From NCBI GenBank assembly GCA_016281015.1, contig JAEEHS010000027.1, positions 1-64,000 on the forward strand: a DNA stretch of 64,000 nt, in the 5' to 3' direction. Positions 8,511 through 16,455 of the stretch are shown here, in pieces. How positions within the stretch are numbered: the stretch's first letter is position 1; every line of letters begins with the position of its first letter. The position numbers were made by a program, and so were the translations under genes. The DNA comes from Bacteroidales bacterium. GTDB lineage: Bacteria > Bacteroidota > Bacteroidia > Bacteroidales > UBA932. Under the pieces are notes generated by a model. The model saw nothing but the letters and a program-made list of their open reading frames with translations, searched no databases and was not told the origin of the DNA.

Positions 8511-10934
8511 TTAGTTCTGGTAGCAGCCGGGCCAGGAGGTGTCGCCGCGGTCGCGGCCGTTGATATCCTTGCCAAGGGCTCCGATGCTGCTGAGCCAAGT
8601 GTAGAAGTCGGCGTCGGCGGACTGGATTTCGCTGTTCACGTCGGCTGTCGCAGCCAGCATATTGCTGTTGGTGCCGGTAAGGGTGCCGTTCCAGGTGTAA
8701 GGAGAACTCCAGGAGCCGAAGCTTGCCGAGGTGGCATAATAGTCGTGACCGGAACCGGTGTCGACTGTCCAGTTCGTCCTGTTGTCACCTTCCTTTGAAA
8801 TCTTGCTGTACCAGCAATATACAGGGAGCTTGGAACCGCCGTTTGATATAGTTGTGGTTCCGTCGACCATAATGTCTCCGTTGACCCAGAAACTGTTGCC
8901 GACCGGGTCGAGAGAGCAAAGGATGGTGTTGAGCAAATAGTAATTACCGGTGTTCTGGAACTTGATGACGCCCCAGTTGTTCTTTCTTGCACCTCCGGCG
9001 CCGGGAGCACGGTAATTATCTCCTGCAATAGTGGTGTTGGCAAGAATGAGGGTGCTGCTCGTGTTATCCATACCGATCCAGGTAATATCATCGGTATTTC
9101 GTCCGCCATAGTTGTCGTGGAACGAGCAGTTGTTGAAAGCAAAGGTGCTGCCCGCCAAAGTGGCGAACACCGTTCCCCTCGTACCACCGTAAACACCTGC
9201 GGAATTACCTGTTCCGGATGTATTCTCCTTGAATTCGCAGGCGTTGAAATAGTAGCTGACATCCCCTATGCGACAGGTTACAATGGCAGCGCAGGGCTTG
9301 TTCTCTGTCTTGAGATCGCGGTTCGTATAGTTGCCGTCGAATAAACAATTGTCAAAATAAGCCTTCGAATTGGAAGCCTGCAGACGAAGGATTCCACCGA
9401 TATTCGCGTTCGTGCCCACATAGTTATAGTTCTCCTTGAAAGTAACTCCGCTAAATTTTAGTGTTGGTGTACCCCCGTCGTTTGTGGCGTAGAATACGGC
9501 GCCGGCAGAATCAGCGTCACTGGTGCCGACGGCGTAGTTCCCTTTAAATATACCTCCGATGACGTTTACAGTCATATCTATAGAGGGCTTTATATAGAGA
9601 CAGGCCCCGCCATTTGCATTGTTTCCGTAAAATTCACAATCCTTGATGTCAAGTTGTGCCGCTTTGAATACTGCGATTGCGCCGCCGTTGCCCGAGGTTT
9701 TGTTTCCGTCGAAGACACAGTTTTCAAGTGTCAACTTAGCAGAGGAGGTATTGACACGGATGGCGGCACGGTTGCTGTTGCCGTCGGTGCCGGTAAACTT
9801 GACGTTCTTGACAGTCAGGTTGCAACTGGCCTTAGGCCAAAGTGTACCTGCCGGATCACCTGTGCCACCAACGAAGGTAGTAATGTCTGATCCTGATGTG
9901 GTTCCCTCAATCGTGAAAGCAGTCTCGCTGTGGCCTGAGAAATCCGGCTGGAGATAATCTCCCAAAGTGAATTCTTCCGCAGAAAGATGGATTGTAGCTC
10001 CCCTGAGGACGAAGTAATTGTCCGCATTTTCAATGAATGCCTTGAACGTGGCGGCATCCATTGCGTTGGTCCAGCTCTGGCCGCTCATGGTGCCGGCTCC
10101 GGAAGGAGTAACGTAATACTGGCCGGCATGGGATTCGATATCGCTGAGTTTGATAACCTTGCCACGCGCCGTAGTGTACTCGCCGTTATAGAAGAACGGG
10201 GTAATCTGGTCATCACCCTCAAAGAGTTTAACCTGGAAACCTTTACTCATAGTGACACCCGGAATCACGGGAATATAATAGTTCCCCGGGCCGGAAACCT
10301 CCATAGTAACATGGTCGCTCGGGCTGCTACTCACCGCGCCCAAAGACGGGTCTCCGTTAGAGGCAATGTTTACCGGAAGATAACCCGCCAGGGTCTCGCC
10401 ATTTCCTGCATAAACCTGAAGTTTCGTAATGGTGCTTGAAGTTACACCAACCTTAATCAGGCAGGCGACATTCTTGAAAGCAAGGGTGTTGCTCCAGGTA
10501 TCACCGGACTTCGTGGCTTTAGCGACGCTGATGTCATTAGCTGCGAAAGACCCGTCGGTACGGGAACCGTTGAAATGAACTTTAACATTACCGTTGTCGT
10601 ATGAGCCGCCTGCATTAGCAGGATACACGGCATAGATTTCAGTCACACCGTCAGGAACGGTCACGGAGAAATTCGTGCTGGACCCCTCCTCAGATGCGGT
10701 CGCAGTGGCGCTTCCGCCGTCCCAGACGAACTTCACCTCGTCTCCGGCGGACCAGCTGACAACCTGGTCGTTCGCGTCGATGGTGGTTTTGGTCGGAGCC
10801 TGGGCAGTGAATACGATGGTCTTGGTCCCGTCCGGGTTCACCTTCTCTACAGAGGCGGGAAGGTCTTTCTCTTTTGCGCAAGCCGCGGCAACTACCGCGA
10901 AGGCAATCATTGCAAATATTCTTGTCTGTTTCAT
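8511..10934 (-). CDS. Surface lipoprotein with right-handed beta-helix repeats
   Basis: An 807-aa protein starting at MKQTRIF. The lipobox is VAAAC (Cys about residue 20). Residues about 35-270 form an N-terminal beta-sandwich of the fimbrillin-like type (TKTTIDANDQVVSWSAGDEV, SVTVPDGVTEIYAVYP). The rest is a right-handed parallel beta-helix in which short repeats end in asparagine-rich turns (LENCVFDGNKTSGNGGAIAV, DCEFYGNNANGG), as in polymorphic outer-membrane and pectate-lyase-like proteins. It ends NGRDRGD..WPGCYQN. No catalytic residues are evident, so an adhesin or structural surface protein is likelier than an enzyme. An upstream ATG at 10973 exists but would put codons before the signal peptide. 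It lies 13 nt after a 48-aa peptide gene. Confidence 0.88.
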   Translation of the reverse strand: MKQTRIFAMIAFAVVAAACAKEKDLPASVEKVNPDGTKTIVFTAQAPTKTTIDANDQVVSWSAGDEVKFVWDGGSATATASEEGSSTNFSVTVPDGVTEIYAVYPANAGGSYDNGNVKVHFNGSRTDGSFAANDISVAKATKSGDTWSNTLAFKNVACLIKVGVTSSTITKLQVYAGNGETLAGYLPVNIASNGDPSLGAVSSSPSDHVTMEVSGPGNYYIPVIPGVTMSKGFQVKLFEGDDQITPFFYNGEYTTARGKVIKLSDIESHAGQYYVTPSGAGTMSGQSWTNAMDAATFKAFIENADNYFVLRGATIHLSAEEFTLGDYLQPDFSGHSETAFTIEGTTSGSDITTFVGGTGDPAGTLWPKASCNLTVKNVKFTGTDGNSNRAAIRVNTSSAKLTLENCVFDGNKTSGNGGAIAVFKAAQLDIKDCEFYGNNANGGACLYIKPSIDMTVNVIGGIFKGNYAVGTSDADSAGAVFYATNDGGTPTLKFSGVTFKENYNYVGTNANIGGILRLQASNSKAYFDNCLFDGNYTNRDLKTENKPCAAIVTCRIGDVSYYFNACEFKENTSGTGNSAGVYGGTRGTVFATLAGSTFAFNNCSFHDNYGGRNTDDITWIGMDNTSSTLILANTTIAGDNYRAPGAGGARKNNWGVIKFQNTGNYYLLNTILCSLDPVGNSFWVNGDIMVDGTTTISNGGSKLPVYCWYSKISKEGDNRTNWTVDTGSGHDYYATSASFGSWSSPYTWNGTLTGTNSNMLAATADVNSEIQSADADFYTWLSSIGALGKDINGRDRGDTSWPGCYQN

Positions 10935-10947
10935 AGCCAGTAGTTTT

Positions 10948-11094
10948 TTATTCGAACAAGTCTTCGGATTCATAGGCCTCTGTCGTGGCAGCGCCTTGAT
11001 ACGGATTCGATGCCGTGATCGAGCATTCGACCGAAATGAACAGCACTTTCGTCTGCGGCGAAAGGTATTCGGAACGGATTGGTGTTTGTTTCAT
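10948..11094 (-). CDS. 48-aa small peptide of the Bacteroidales MKxTYxxPxxEVL type
   Basis: The reading frame begins MKQTPIRSEYLSPQTKVLF and ends EAYESEDLFE, with a central VECSITASN. Short proteins with this layout (basic start, Tyr-x-x-Pro, VLxIxxE, IxASN, acidic tail) are frequent just upstream of surface lipoprotein genes in Bacteroidales. Their function is not known to me. The stop codon is 13 nt before the ATG of the beta-helix lipoprotein, so the two form an operon. No signal peptide is visible. Length and codon use look genuine, but the gene is short enough to be missed by standard gene callers. Confidence 0.7.
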   Translation of the reverse strand: MKQTPIRSEYLSPQTKVLFISVECSITASNPYQGAATTEAYESEDLFE

Positions 11095-11180
11095 TTTGCT
11101 ATCGTTTTTGATTATTAGTCAATGAACGACACAAAAATCACGATTCCTATTTATTATTATTGCAAGGATTCTTCCTTTGT

Positions 11181-11229
11181 TTACGCCTATTCCGCCTTCC
11201 TGAAATGCTTTGCGGCGTAAAATGGAAAC
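11181..11229. repeat. Family-A element ends, incomplete
   Basis: TTACGCC (11181-11187) looks like a right end and GGCGTAAAATGGAAAC (11214-11229) is a full left end of the family-A repeat. No central palindrome is present. It adjoins the relic tail of a GH63-like gene. Confidence 0.5.
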
Positions 11230-11238
11230 ACTTGAGTT

Positions 11239-11285
11239 TTACAGCCGCATCGTATTCCTGCCGCGACGGACGGGGTAGGCGGGTT
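11239..11285 (-). pseudogene. Relic of the 3' end of a second GH63-like gene
   Basis: The minus strand encodes PAYPVRRGRNTMRL followed by TAA. This matches the end of the intact GH63-like protein (AAYPVRRGR). A 26-bp stretch is identical between 11257-11282 and 6149-6174. The frame is closed by a stop just upstream, so only about 14 codons of the ancestral gene remain. Confidence 0.6.
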
Positions 11286-11292
11286 AATCTAC

Positions 11293-11349
11293 CATATTTG
11301 ATGATTTTACAACGTTATTCGCACAATAATCATCAAATATGTATATTTG
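11293..11349 (+). promoter_or_regulatory. Promoter and palindromic operator of the HTH regulator
   Basis: Two 14-bp arms, CATATTTGATGATT (11293-11306) and its exact reverse complement (11328-11341), flank the spacer of a promoter made of TTCG (11318-11321) and TATATTTG (11342-11349), 20 bp apart. The placement suggests autorepression by the downstream HTH protein. Confidence 0.65.
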
Positions 11350-11353
11350 CAAT

Positions 11354-11650
11354 ATGAAAGATTATGAACAATATCAAGACACTTACGAGTATTCAAATTC
11401 GGAACTGGCCGCTCAACTCGGGGAGCGGTTCCGGGATTATCGTAGTTCATTGAGACTGACACAAAAACAGATATCTCAGCAGAGCGGAGTTTCCGTGATG
11501 ACCATCGTCCGATTTGAAAAAGGACAGGGAAACTCCATCCGGCTGGACAACTTGATTGCACTGCTGCGTGCTGTCCAGCGACTGGATGACATCACGGAAA
11601 TGATTCCGGACATTCCACAAAGTCTGTATGCTAAAAAGCGAAAGAGATGA
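11354..11650 (+). CDS. XRE-type HTH regulator (HipB-like antitoxin)
   Basis: A 98-aa protein with a single Cro/CI-type HTH: LRLTQKQISQQSGVSVMTIVRFEKGQ, followed by SIRLDNLIALLRAVQRLDDI. The size and the 4-nt overlap with a downstream HipA-like start (ATGA) are typical of HipB, the DNA-binding antitoxin of HipAB modules. It would bind the 14-bp inverted repeat in its own promoter. The ATG at 11354 is chosen because an earlier ATG at 11339 overlaps the -7 box. With that box ending 4 nt before the ATG, the mRNA is probably leaderless. The cognate HipA is only a 42-codon stub, so this is now an orphan regulator. Confidence 0.85.
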   Translation: MKDYEQYQDTYEYSNSELAAQLGERFRDYRSSLRLTQKQISQQSGVSVMTIVRFEKGQGNSIRLDNLIALLRAVQRLDDITEMIPDIPQSLYAKKRKR

Positions 11651-11775
11651 ATGGGAACATCGTAAGTGTCCGCCTGTGGGAGCGGGAGGTAGCCAAGTTA
11701 GAATGGCGTGGAGGATATAAAAAGAAGTTCGGAAAACTGGGAAAAAATTACACAGCGCAACACTACACGCCTTAA
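11647..11775 (+). pseudogene. Truncated HipA toxin (N-terminal stub)
   Basis: A 42-codon frame begins MNGNIVSVRLWEREVAKLEW, matching the start of HipA N-subdomain-1 proteins. It overlaps the stop of the HipB-like gene as in intact modules. After about residue 32 the sequence loses resemblance and ends at TAA. The kinase domain is absent from the rest of the window, so no toxin activity is expected. Confidence 0.65.
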
Positions 11776-11816
11776 ACCAGAGAAGATATCCTCCGCTTTG
11801 CGCAGCAGGAAGATAT

Positions 11817-11851
11817 CCGAAATGCCGTATTCGTTCTGATAGCAGCCGGGC
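11817..11851 (-). pseudogene. Relic of a beta-helix lipoprotein 3' end
   Basis: Matches the end of the intact beta-helix lipoprotein gene at 31 of 35 positions (8498-8532) and encodes the same PGCYQN terminus. The original stop codon position has changed to a sense codon. No upstream coding sequence of the family remains. Confidence 0.5.
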
Positions 11852-11877
11852 GCAAAATATTGCATGATTTCAAAAAC

Positions 11878-11905
11878 TGTTATATCTTTGCAAAAAAGTA
11901 TAACA
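11878..11905 (+). promoter_or_regulatory. Promoter with inverted-repeat operator of the antitoxin/toxin-tail fusion
   Basis: TGTTATA (11878-11884) and TATAACA (11899-11905) form an inverted repeat around the -7 box TATCTTTG (11883-11890). ATTG at 11859-11862 lies 20 bp upstream as a weak -33. The arrangement fits autorepression by the ribbon-helix-helix domain encoded just downstream. Confidence 0.6.
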
Positions 11906-11907
11906 AA

Positions 11908-12351
11908 ATGGATGCGGTAGCAAGAACCCAGACAGCCTTCCGGCTGAAAGACAGTCTGATTATCCGGTTGAAGCATCAGGCCCGGAAGGAAAACCGTTCC
12001 CTTAACAATTTGGTGGAGGAAACGTTGGAAAAGGCCGTGGGCCGGGAAATCGAGTTTCCGACTTTGCCCAGCCCCGAGCAGTTGGATGATTTCATGAAGG
12101 CATGGCCTTCCGCCGGCACTTCCATGCCTGAGGAATATCAGGGCAAGACGGGGGCCGAGCAAGCCGAACTGGACAAGAAACTACTGGCAGATATTCTTTG
12201 GGAAAAGTATGCTGACAGCGCTCATCTTTCTCACGCCTACCACTCCGGCTGCGACGTCATCATCACAAACGACAAAGCCCTCCTTTCCCGGGAAATGCCC
12301 GCTCCGATGAAAGCCCTCTCGCCCGAAGAATTCCTCCGTCTCTGCCGATAA
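11908..12351 (+). CDS. Antitoxin fused to the C-terminal tail of a PIN-domain toxin (VapB'-'VapC deletion fusion)
   Basis: A 147-aa protein made of two unrelated parts. Residues 1 to about 95 look like a complete ribbon-helix-helix antitoxin: TQTAFRLKDSLIIRLKHQA and NRSLNNLVEETL form the RHH, followed by a toxin-binding tail. Residues about 100-147 (DSAHLSHAYHSGCDVIITND, then LSPEEFLRLC) match the last quarter of a PIN-domain RNase toxin, including the conserved D..H..A and TND motifs. The first PIN acidic residues are missing, so the nuclease should be dead. An in-frame deletion from the end of vapB to the middle of vapC explains this best. The operator upstream is intact, so it may still be a DNA-binding repressor. 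Confidence 0.7.
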   Translation: MDAVARTQTAFRLKDSLIIRLKHQARKENRSLNNLVEETLEKAVGREIEFPTLPSPEQLDDFMKAWPSAGTSMPEEYQGKTGAEQAELDKKLLADILWEKYADSAHLSHAYHSGCDVIITNDKALLSREMPAPMKALSPEEFLRLCR

Positions 12352-12352
12352 A

Positions 12353-12462
12353 GCGTAAAGTGGAAACGATTGGTTACCAGTGCTTTATGAAATTCAACCT
12401 CTGCATATTGCAGAGGTTGAATCGTGTAAGTCGTTGTGGCTAAGTTGTTTCCATTTTACGCC
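12353..12462. repeat. Family-A RAYT-associated palindromic element A1
   Basis: A 110-bp element. The outer ends are GCGTAAAGTGGAAAC and CCATTTTACGCC. The centre is a perfect palindrome with 13-bp arms TTCAACCTCTGCA (12393-12405) and a TAT loop. It lies immediately after the fusion gene's stop codon. Its right half resembles the right half of element A3 at 27125-27182. Confidence 0.85.
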
Positions 12463-12499
12463 GTGTCTCCACGAACCCGCCAAAAGCCGCGAGTACCCC

Positions 12500-14191
12500 T
12501 TACTCGGCCGCAGGCTCTTCGGCGGGGGCAGCGGGTTGTTCGCTACCAGGGAGGCCGATGAGGCCACGGGCGTGCTTGGCGTAGGTGTAGCCCATCACGT
12601 CGAACATCCGGAAGAGGTGGTCGATACTGGCGTCGAAACGGGCGTAGTCCTTGTTCTCGGCGGCGCACCACTGGACCTCGGAGGCAGCCGAGAGGCGCGG
12701 CAGGAGCATGTACTCGAGGTGCTCCGGCGTGGCGATGTACTCGGTCCAGAGGTTGGCCTGGACACCGATGACGTGGTCTTCGGTCCCGGGCTCCATGCCC
12801 TCATACGGCTCGTAGCTGTAGACCTTTTCCAGGGGCAGGCAGTGGCCGATGGCGAGCGGCTCCTTGTCCGTCTCCTTGCTCTGGTAGTAGTCCAGATAGA
12901 GGAACTTGTTCGGTGACATGATGACGTCGAAATCCCGGGCCGCGGCCTTGACCCCGCCGGAGGTGCCCCGCCAGGACATGATGGTGGCACCGGGGGCGAG
13001 CTCCCCTTCCAGGATCTCATCCCAGCCGATGACCTTCCGGCCCTTGTCGGCGAGCATCTGCTGGACACGGGCGGTCACATAGTTCTGGAGGTAGTGCTTG
13101 GCATCGGGACCGCGCTTGATCCCGAGTTTGCGCATGCGGGCCAGGCACTTGGGGCAGCTGTCCCACGGCACTTCCCCCTTGTAACGGCGGCCGCCGAAGC
13201 ACTCGTCACCGCCGATGTGGATGTACTCAGAAGGGAAGATGTCGACCATCTCATCGAAGACGTCGTCGAGGAACTCGAACACCTTGTCGTTGCCGGCGCA
13301 GAGGATGTCCGTCGCGATGCCCCACTTCTGGCGGACCTCATAGGGGCCGCCGGTGCAGCCGAGTTCCGGATAGGACGCCAGGGCCGCGACCATGTGGCCG
13401 GGGAGGTCGATTTCCGGGATGACCGTGATGCCGCGTTCGGCGGCATAGGCGACAACTTCCCGCATCTCATCCTGGGTGTAGAAACCGCCGTAACGGATAC
13501 CGTCATTGCTGTCCCAGTCCTTTTCGATCATGGTCCCATTACGCCAGGCGCCGACTTCGGTCAGGCGCGGATACTTCTTGATTTCCATCCGCCAGCCCTG
13601 GTCTTCGGTCAGGTGCCAGTGGAAACGGTTGATCTTGAAGGCGGCGGCGACGTCGATGATCCGCTTGGTTTCCTCGATGGTCCAGAAATGCCGGCAAGGG
13701 TCCAGCATCATGCCGCGGTAGGCAAAGCGCGGGCTGTCGAGGATGCTCACGAGCGGGAGGGCCCATGAGGCCTTGGCGCGGGCCTTGGCGTAGATCTTCT
13801 CCGGCAGCATCTGCTTGAGGGTCTCGATTCCATAGAGGAAGCCGTTGAAGGAGGATGCTTCCAGCGTCACGCCACTCTTTTTGACATTCAGCGCATATTC
13901 CTCTTCCCCGAGATTCGGGTTCGGAAGGAAACGGACCGGCTGGCCGTTGTCTTCGGTCGAGACGTCGGAGGTCTTGCCGCTCACCAGAGCGAGCTGGGCG
14001 GCGAAGCGCTCCACCGCTTTCACCGCGTTTTCCCCGATGGCAGGGTCGGCGTAGAAGGCCTTTCCGGCCAGGGAATAGCTGCCGGGGGTGAGGGTCACGC
14101 TCTCCGGCATCGGAACGACATGGAACTCCTCTGCTTTCGGCGCGCAGCCAAACAGCATCCCCGCCATGATGACACCTAAAATCTTTTTCAT
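12500..14191 (-). CDS. GH20 beta-N-acetylhexosaminidase lipoprotein
   Basis: A 563-aa exo-acting hexosaminidase that removes terminal GlcNAc or GalNAc with substrate-assisted catalysis. The lipobox is MLFGC (Cys16). An N-terminal GH20b domain (about 25-145) precedes the TIM barrel (about 155-500). HFHWHLTEDQGW-like text appears at 189-200, and the catalytic pair is Asp329-Glu330 in HIGGDE. The protein ends in a Pro/Ala/Glu-rich tail. The start at 14191 places the signal peptide at the N-terminus; a longer frame to 14311 lies inside a structured repeat. It is the last gene of the flippase-GH3-GH20 operon and is separated from GH3 by a 161-bp inverted-repeat element. Confidence 0.95.
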   Translation of the reverse strand: MKKILGVIMAGMLFGCAPKAEEFHVVPMPESVTLTPGSYSLAGKAFYADPAIGENAVKAVERFAAQLALVSGKTSDVSTEDNGQPVRFLPNPNLGEEEYALNVKKSGVTLEASSFNGFLYGIETLKQMLPEKIYAKARAKASWALPLVSILDSPRFAYRGMMLDPCRHFWTIEETKRIIDVAAAFKINRFHWHLTEDQGWRMEIKKYPRLTEVGAWRNGTMIEKDWDSNDGIRYGGFYTQDEMREVVAYAAERGITVIPEIDLPGHMVAALASYPELGCTGGPYEVRQKWGIATDILCAGNDKVFEFLDDVFDEMVDIFPSEYIHIGGDECFGGRRYKGEVPWDSCPKCLARMRKLGIKRGPDAKHYLQNYVTARVQQMLADKGRKVIGWDEILEGELAPGATIMSWRGTSGGVKAAARDFDVIMSPNKFLYLDYYQSKETDKEPLAIGHCLPLEKVYSYEPYEGMEPGTEDHVIGVQANLWTEYIATPEHLEYMLLPRLSAASEVQWCAAENKDYARFDASIDHLFRMFDVMGYTYAKHARGLIGLPGSEQPAAPAEEPAAE

Positions 14192-14205
14192 AACTATGGG
14201 TTTAT

Positions 14206-14366
14206 GAAGTGAGAGGATTATTTTCATCGCCCATAGCCACCCTGGGGTACCCCAAAAAGCCAAGGCTTTTCGGGGGCCCCACCCTCGGCCGTGTAAGAGG
14301 GAGGGGCCCACGAAGTGGGAGGGGTCGCACGCAGTGCGACGGCAGTGAAAATAATCCTCTCACTTC
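14206..14366. repeat. 161-bp structured element with 21-bp terminal inverted repeats
   Basis: The perfect 21-bp arms begin GAAGTGAGAGGATTATTTTC (14206-14226, and inverted at 14346-14366). Inside are at least four hairpins: GGGGTACCCC (14244-14253), arms AAAAGCC/GGCTTTT (14255-14270), CCCAC-GAA-GTGGG (14307-14319) and GTCGCAC-GCA-GTGCGAC (14324-14340). It fills the space between the GH3 stop and the GH20 start and would be transcribed in that operon. It looks like a MITE or other mobile structured repeat. An RNA role in GH20 expression is possible but unproven. Confidence 0.65.
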
Positions 14367-14371
14367 CATAT

Positions 14372-16453
14372 TCATAACTGAATGGTTTTTTCGAGGACGA
14401 TGGTTTCGGCATCGGTACCGAGCTGGATCTTGTAGGAGCCCGCATCCACTTTCCAGTCGTGGATGGGCGTACAGTAGTAGGCAAAGGCCGAGCGGTCGAG
14501 ATGGACGGTCACCTCCCGCGAAGCGCCCTTCTGGAGCAGGACCTTCGTGAAGCCCTTCAGCTCGCGGGTCGGGCGGAGGACCTTCGGAGAGAGCGGCGCC
14601 ACATAGATCTGCGGCACGGCGGCGCCTTCGACGCTGCCGGTATTGCGCACGGTGAAGCGGACATCGAATCCATCGCCTGCAGGCTCCACGGAGAGGCCAT
14701 CATAGGCAAAGGAAGTATAGCTGAGGCCATAGCCGAAAGGATAGAGCGGCTTCACGCCGAAATGGTCCGCCCCACGGTAGCCGAGGAACACGCCTTCGGT
14801 GTACTCGGTGTAGCTGTATTTGTCATGGGCGGCGCGGGTGTTGCGGCCGGCGGCCTTGTGACCTTCCTTCGTGTTCTTGGACGGATGGTAGCTGTCATGG
14901 ACCGGATTCTTCTCCCAGCTTCCCCAGAAAGTGAACGGGAGGTGGCCGGAAGGGCTGGCCTTGCCGGTCAGAAGGTCTGCGACAGCGCGGCCGCCGGCCT
15001 GTCCGGCATACCAGACGGAGAGGATGGCGGAAGCCTTGTCTCCCCACTTCCCGAGGTCATACTCGCCGCCGGAGAAGACGACGACAATGACCTTCTTGTT
15101 ATGGTCCAGGGCAAACTGGATCTCCTCCTCCTGCTTGGCGGGGAGCTGGTAGGTCCGGTCGAAATTCTCCCCTTCGGTCTTGAGGTCATAGCCCACGACG
15201 ACGACCACCGCCCCGGCCTTTTCCGCCTTGGCGATGTTCTCGGGCGTGTCATAGCGGTCACCGATGGGATAGAGGAGGTCCACCGGATAGTTCTTTCCGA
15301 GGCCCTGGAGGCCCTTGGCGATGGAAATGCGCTCCTCGATGGCGGGATGGACATTGCCGGAACCGCCGCCGCGCGGCAGGTTGAAGGCATCGGCGCCGAG
15401 GACCGCAATGCGGGTCTTTTTCTTCAGTGGCAGCAGGCCGTCGTTTTTCAGCAGCACGGGCGATTCCAGGGCCAGCTGGTAGGCGCTGAAGCGGGAGAAA
15501 TCGCTGTTCTCCTCCTTCGGGGCGGCCGGTGCTTTCAGCAGGTCGAAAGCGATGAGGGCCTGGAGGATGTGCTGGACTTTCTCGTCAAGGAGCTCCTCCG
15601 TGACGACGCCGTTATCCAACAGCGGCCGGATGAACTCTTCCCGAAGGAGATACGCCTTCGGCATTTCAAGGTCCAGTCCGCTTTCCAGGCAGCCGAGGGT
15701 CGTGTAGGTCGAAGTCCAGTCGCTCATCACGATGCCCTCGAAGCCCCAGGAGCGCAGGTTTTCCCGGATCAGCCAGCTATTCTCGGCGGCATGGACCCCG
15801 TTAATCATGTTGTAACTGGTCATGACCGCCCCGACATGGGCCTTTTCGACGGCCTTCCGGAAGGTCGGGAAATAAATTTCGTTGATGGTACGCTCATCGG
15901 CGTTGGAGCTGAGTCCATGGCGGTCGAATTCGGAATTGTTCAGTGCAAAGTGCTTGATGGTGGCCATGGTCCCCTGCTCCTGCATGCCCTCGATGTACTC
16001 CACGGCCATTTCGGAGGCCAGGAAGGGATCCTCGCCGAAGTACTCGAAATTGCGGCCGCAGAGCGGGCTGCGGTAGATATTCACGCCAGGGCCCAGCATG
16101 ATGCCGACCCCACGCACGCGGGCGTCCTCCCCGATGGCGGAGCCCATGTCGCGGACGGCGCTGCGGCTGAAGGAGGCGGCAGCGGCGATACCGGCGGGAT
16201 AGAGGGTGCTGACGGTGTTATTCCGCACGCCCTGCGGGCCGTCGGCCATCCTCACGGCCGGAATCCCGAGACGGGGAACCGCCGCGATATGGAAGCCGTC
16301 GATAGCTCCGCTGATCATGGAAATCTTTTCTTGAAGGGTCATTTGCTTGACCAGGGCGGCCGCCTGGTCCTTGTGGGCCTGGGTAATCTCTCCCGGGGCG
16401 GCAAAAGCCGAGGCCGAGAGAAGCAAAGAGGCCAGAATCAGTGTTATACGCAT
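14372..16453 (-). CDS. GH3 family beta-glucosidase (secreted)
   Basis: A 693-aa exo-glycosidase with signal peptide 1-18 (cut after ASAFA). The TIM barrel (about 30-320) contains KHFALNNSE (KH at 168-169) and MSDW with nucleophile Asp245. The alpha/beta sandwich domain (about 340-560) contains VVVVGYDLKTEGENFDR, which may carry the general-acid Glu. A fibronectin-III-like domain follows (about 600-693: VRFTVRNTGSVEGAAVPQIYV). Substrates of this branch are beta-glucosides or related oligosaccharides released by endo-enzymes. The gene follows the flippase by 2 nt and is upstream of GH20. Confidence 0.93.
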   Translation of the reverse strand: MRITLILASLLLSASAFAAPGEITQAHKDQAAALVKQMTLQEKISMISGAIDGFHIAAVPRLGIPAVRMADGPQGVRNNTVSTLYPAGIAAAASFSRSAVRDMGSAIGEDARVRGVGIMLGPGVNIYRSPLCGRNFEYFGEDPFLASEMAVEYIEGMQEQGTMATIKHFALNNSEFDRHGLSSNADERTINEIYFPTFRKAVEKAHVGAVMTSYNMINGVHAAENSWLIRENLRSWGFEGIVMSDWTSTYTTLGCLESGLDLEMPKAYLLREEFIRPLLDNGVVTEELLDEKVQHILQALIAFDLLKAPAAPKEENSDFSRFSAYQLALESPVLLKNDGLLPLKKKTRIAVLGADAFNLPRGGGSGNVHPAIEERISIAKGLQGLGKNYPVDLLYPIGDRYDTPENIAKAEKAGAVVVVVGYDLKTEGENFDRTYQLPAKQEEEIQFALDHNKKVIVVVFSGGEYDLGKWGDKASAILSVWYAGQAGGRAVADLLTGKASPSGHLPFTFWGSWEKNPVHDSYHPSKNTKEGHKAAGRNTRAAHDKYSYTEYTEGVFLGYRGADHFGVKPLYPFGYGLSYTSFAYDGLSVEPAGDGFDVRFTVRNTGSVEGAAVPQIYVAPLSPKVLRPTRELKGFTKVLLQKGASREVTVHLDRSAFAYYCTPIHDWKVDAGSYKIQLGTDAETIVLEKTIQL

Positions 16454-16455
16454 AA

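Noticed and set aside
11698..12162. Minus-strand frame containing PGCYQN over the antitoxin fusion
   Set aside because: Only the ~35-bp relic (11817-11851) resembles a real gene. The rest is antisense to the antitoxin and has no family features.
12500..14311. Longer GH20 start at 14311
   Set aside because: The added residues come from the structured repeat and would bury the signal peptide; MKKILGVIMAGMLFGC at 14191 is a proper lipoprotein start.
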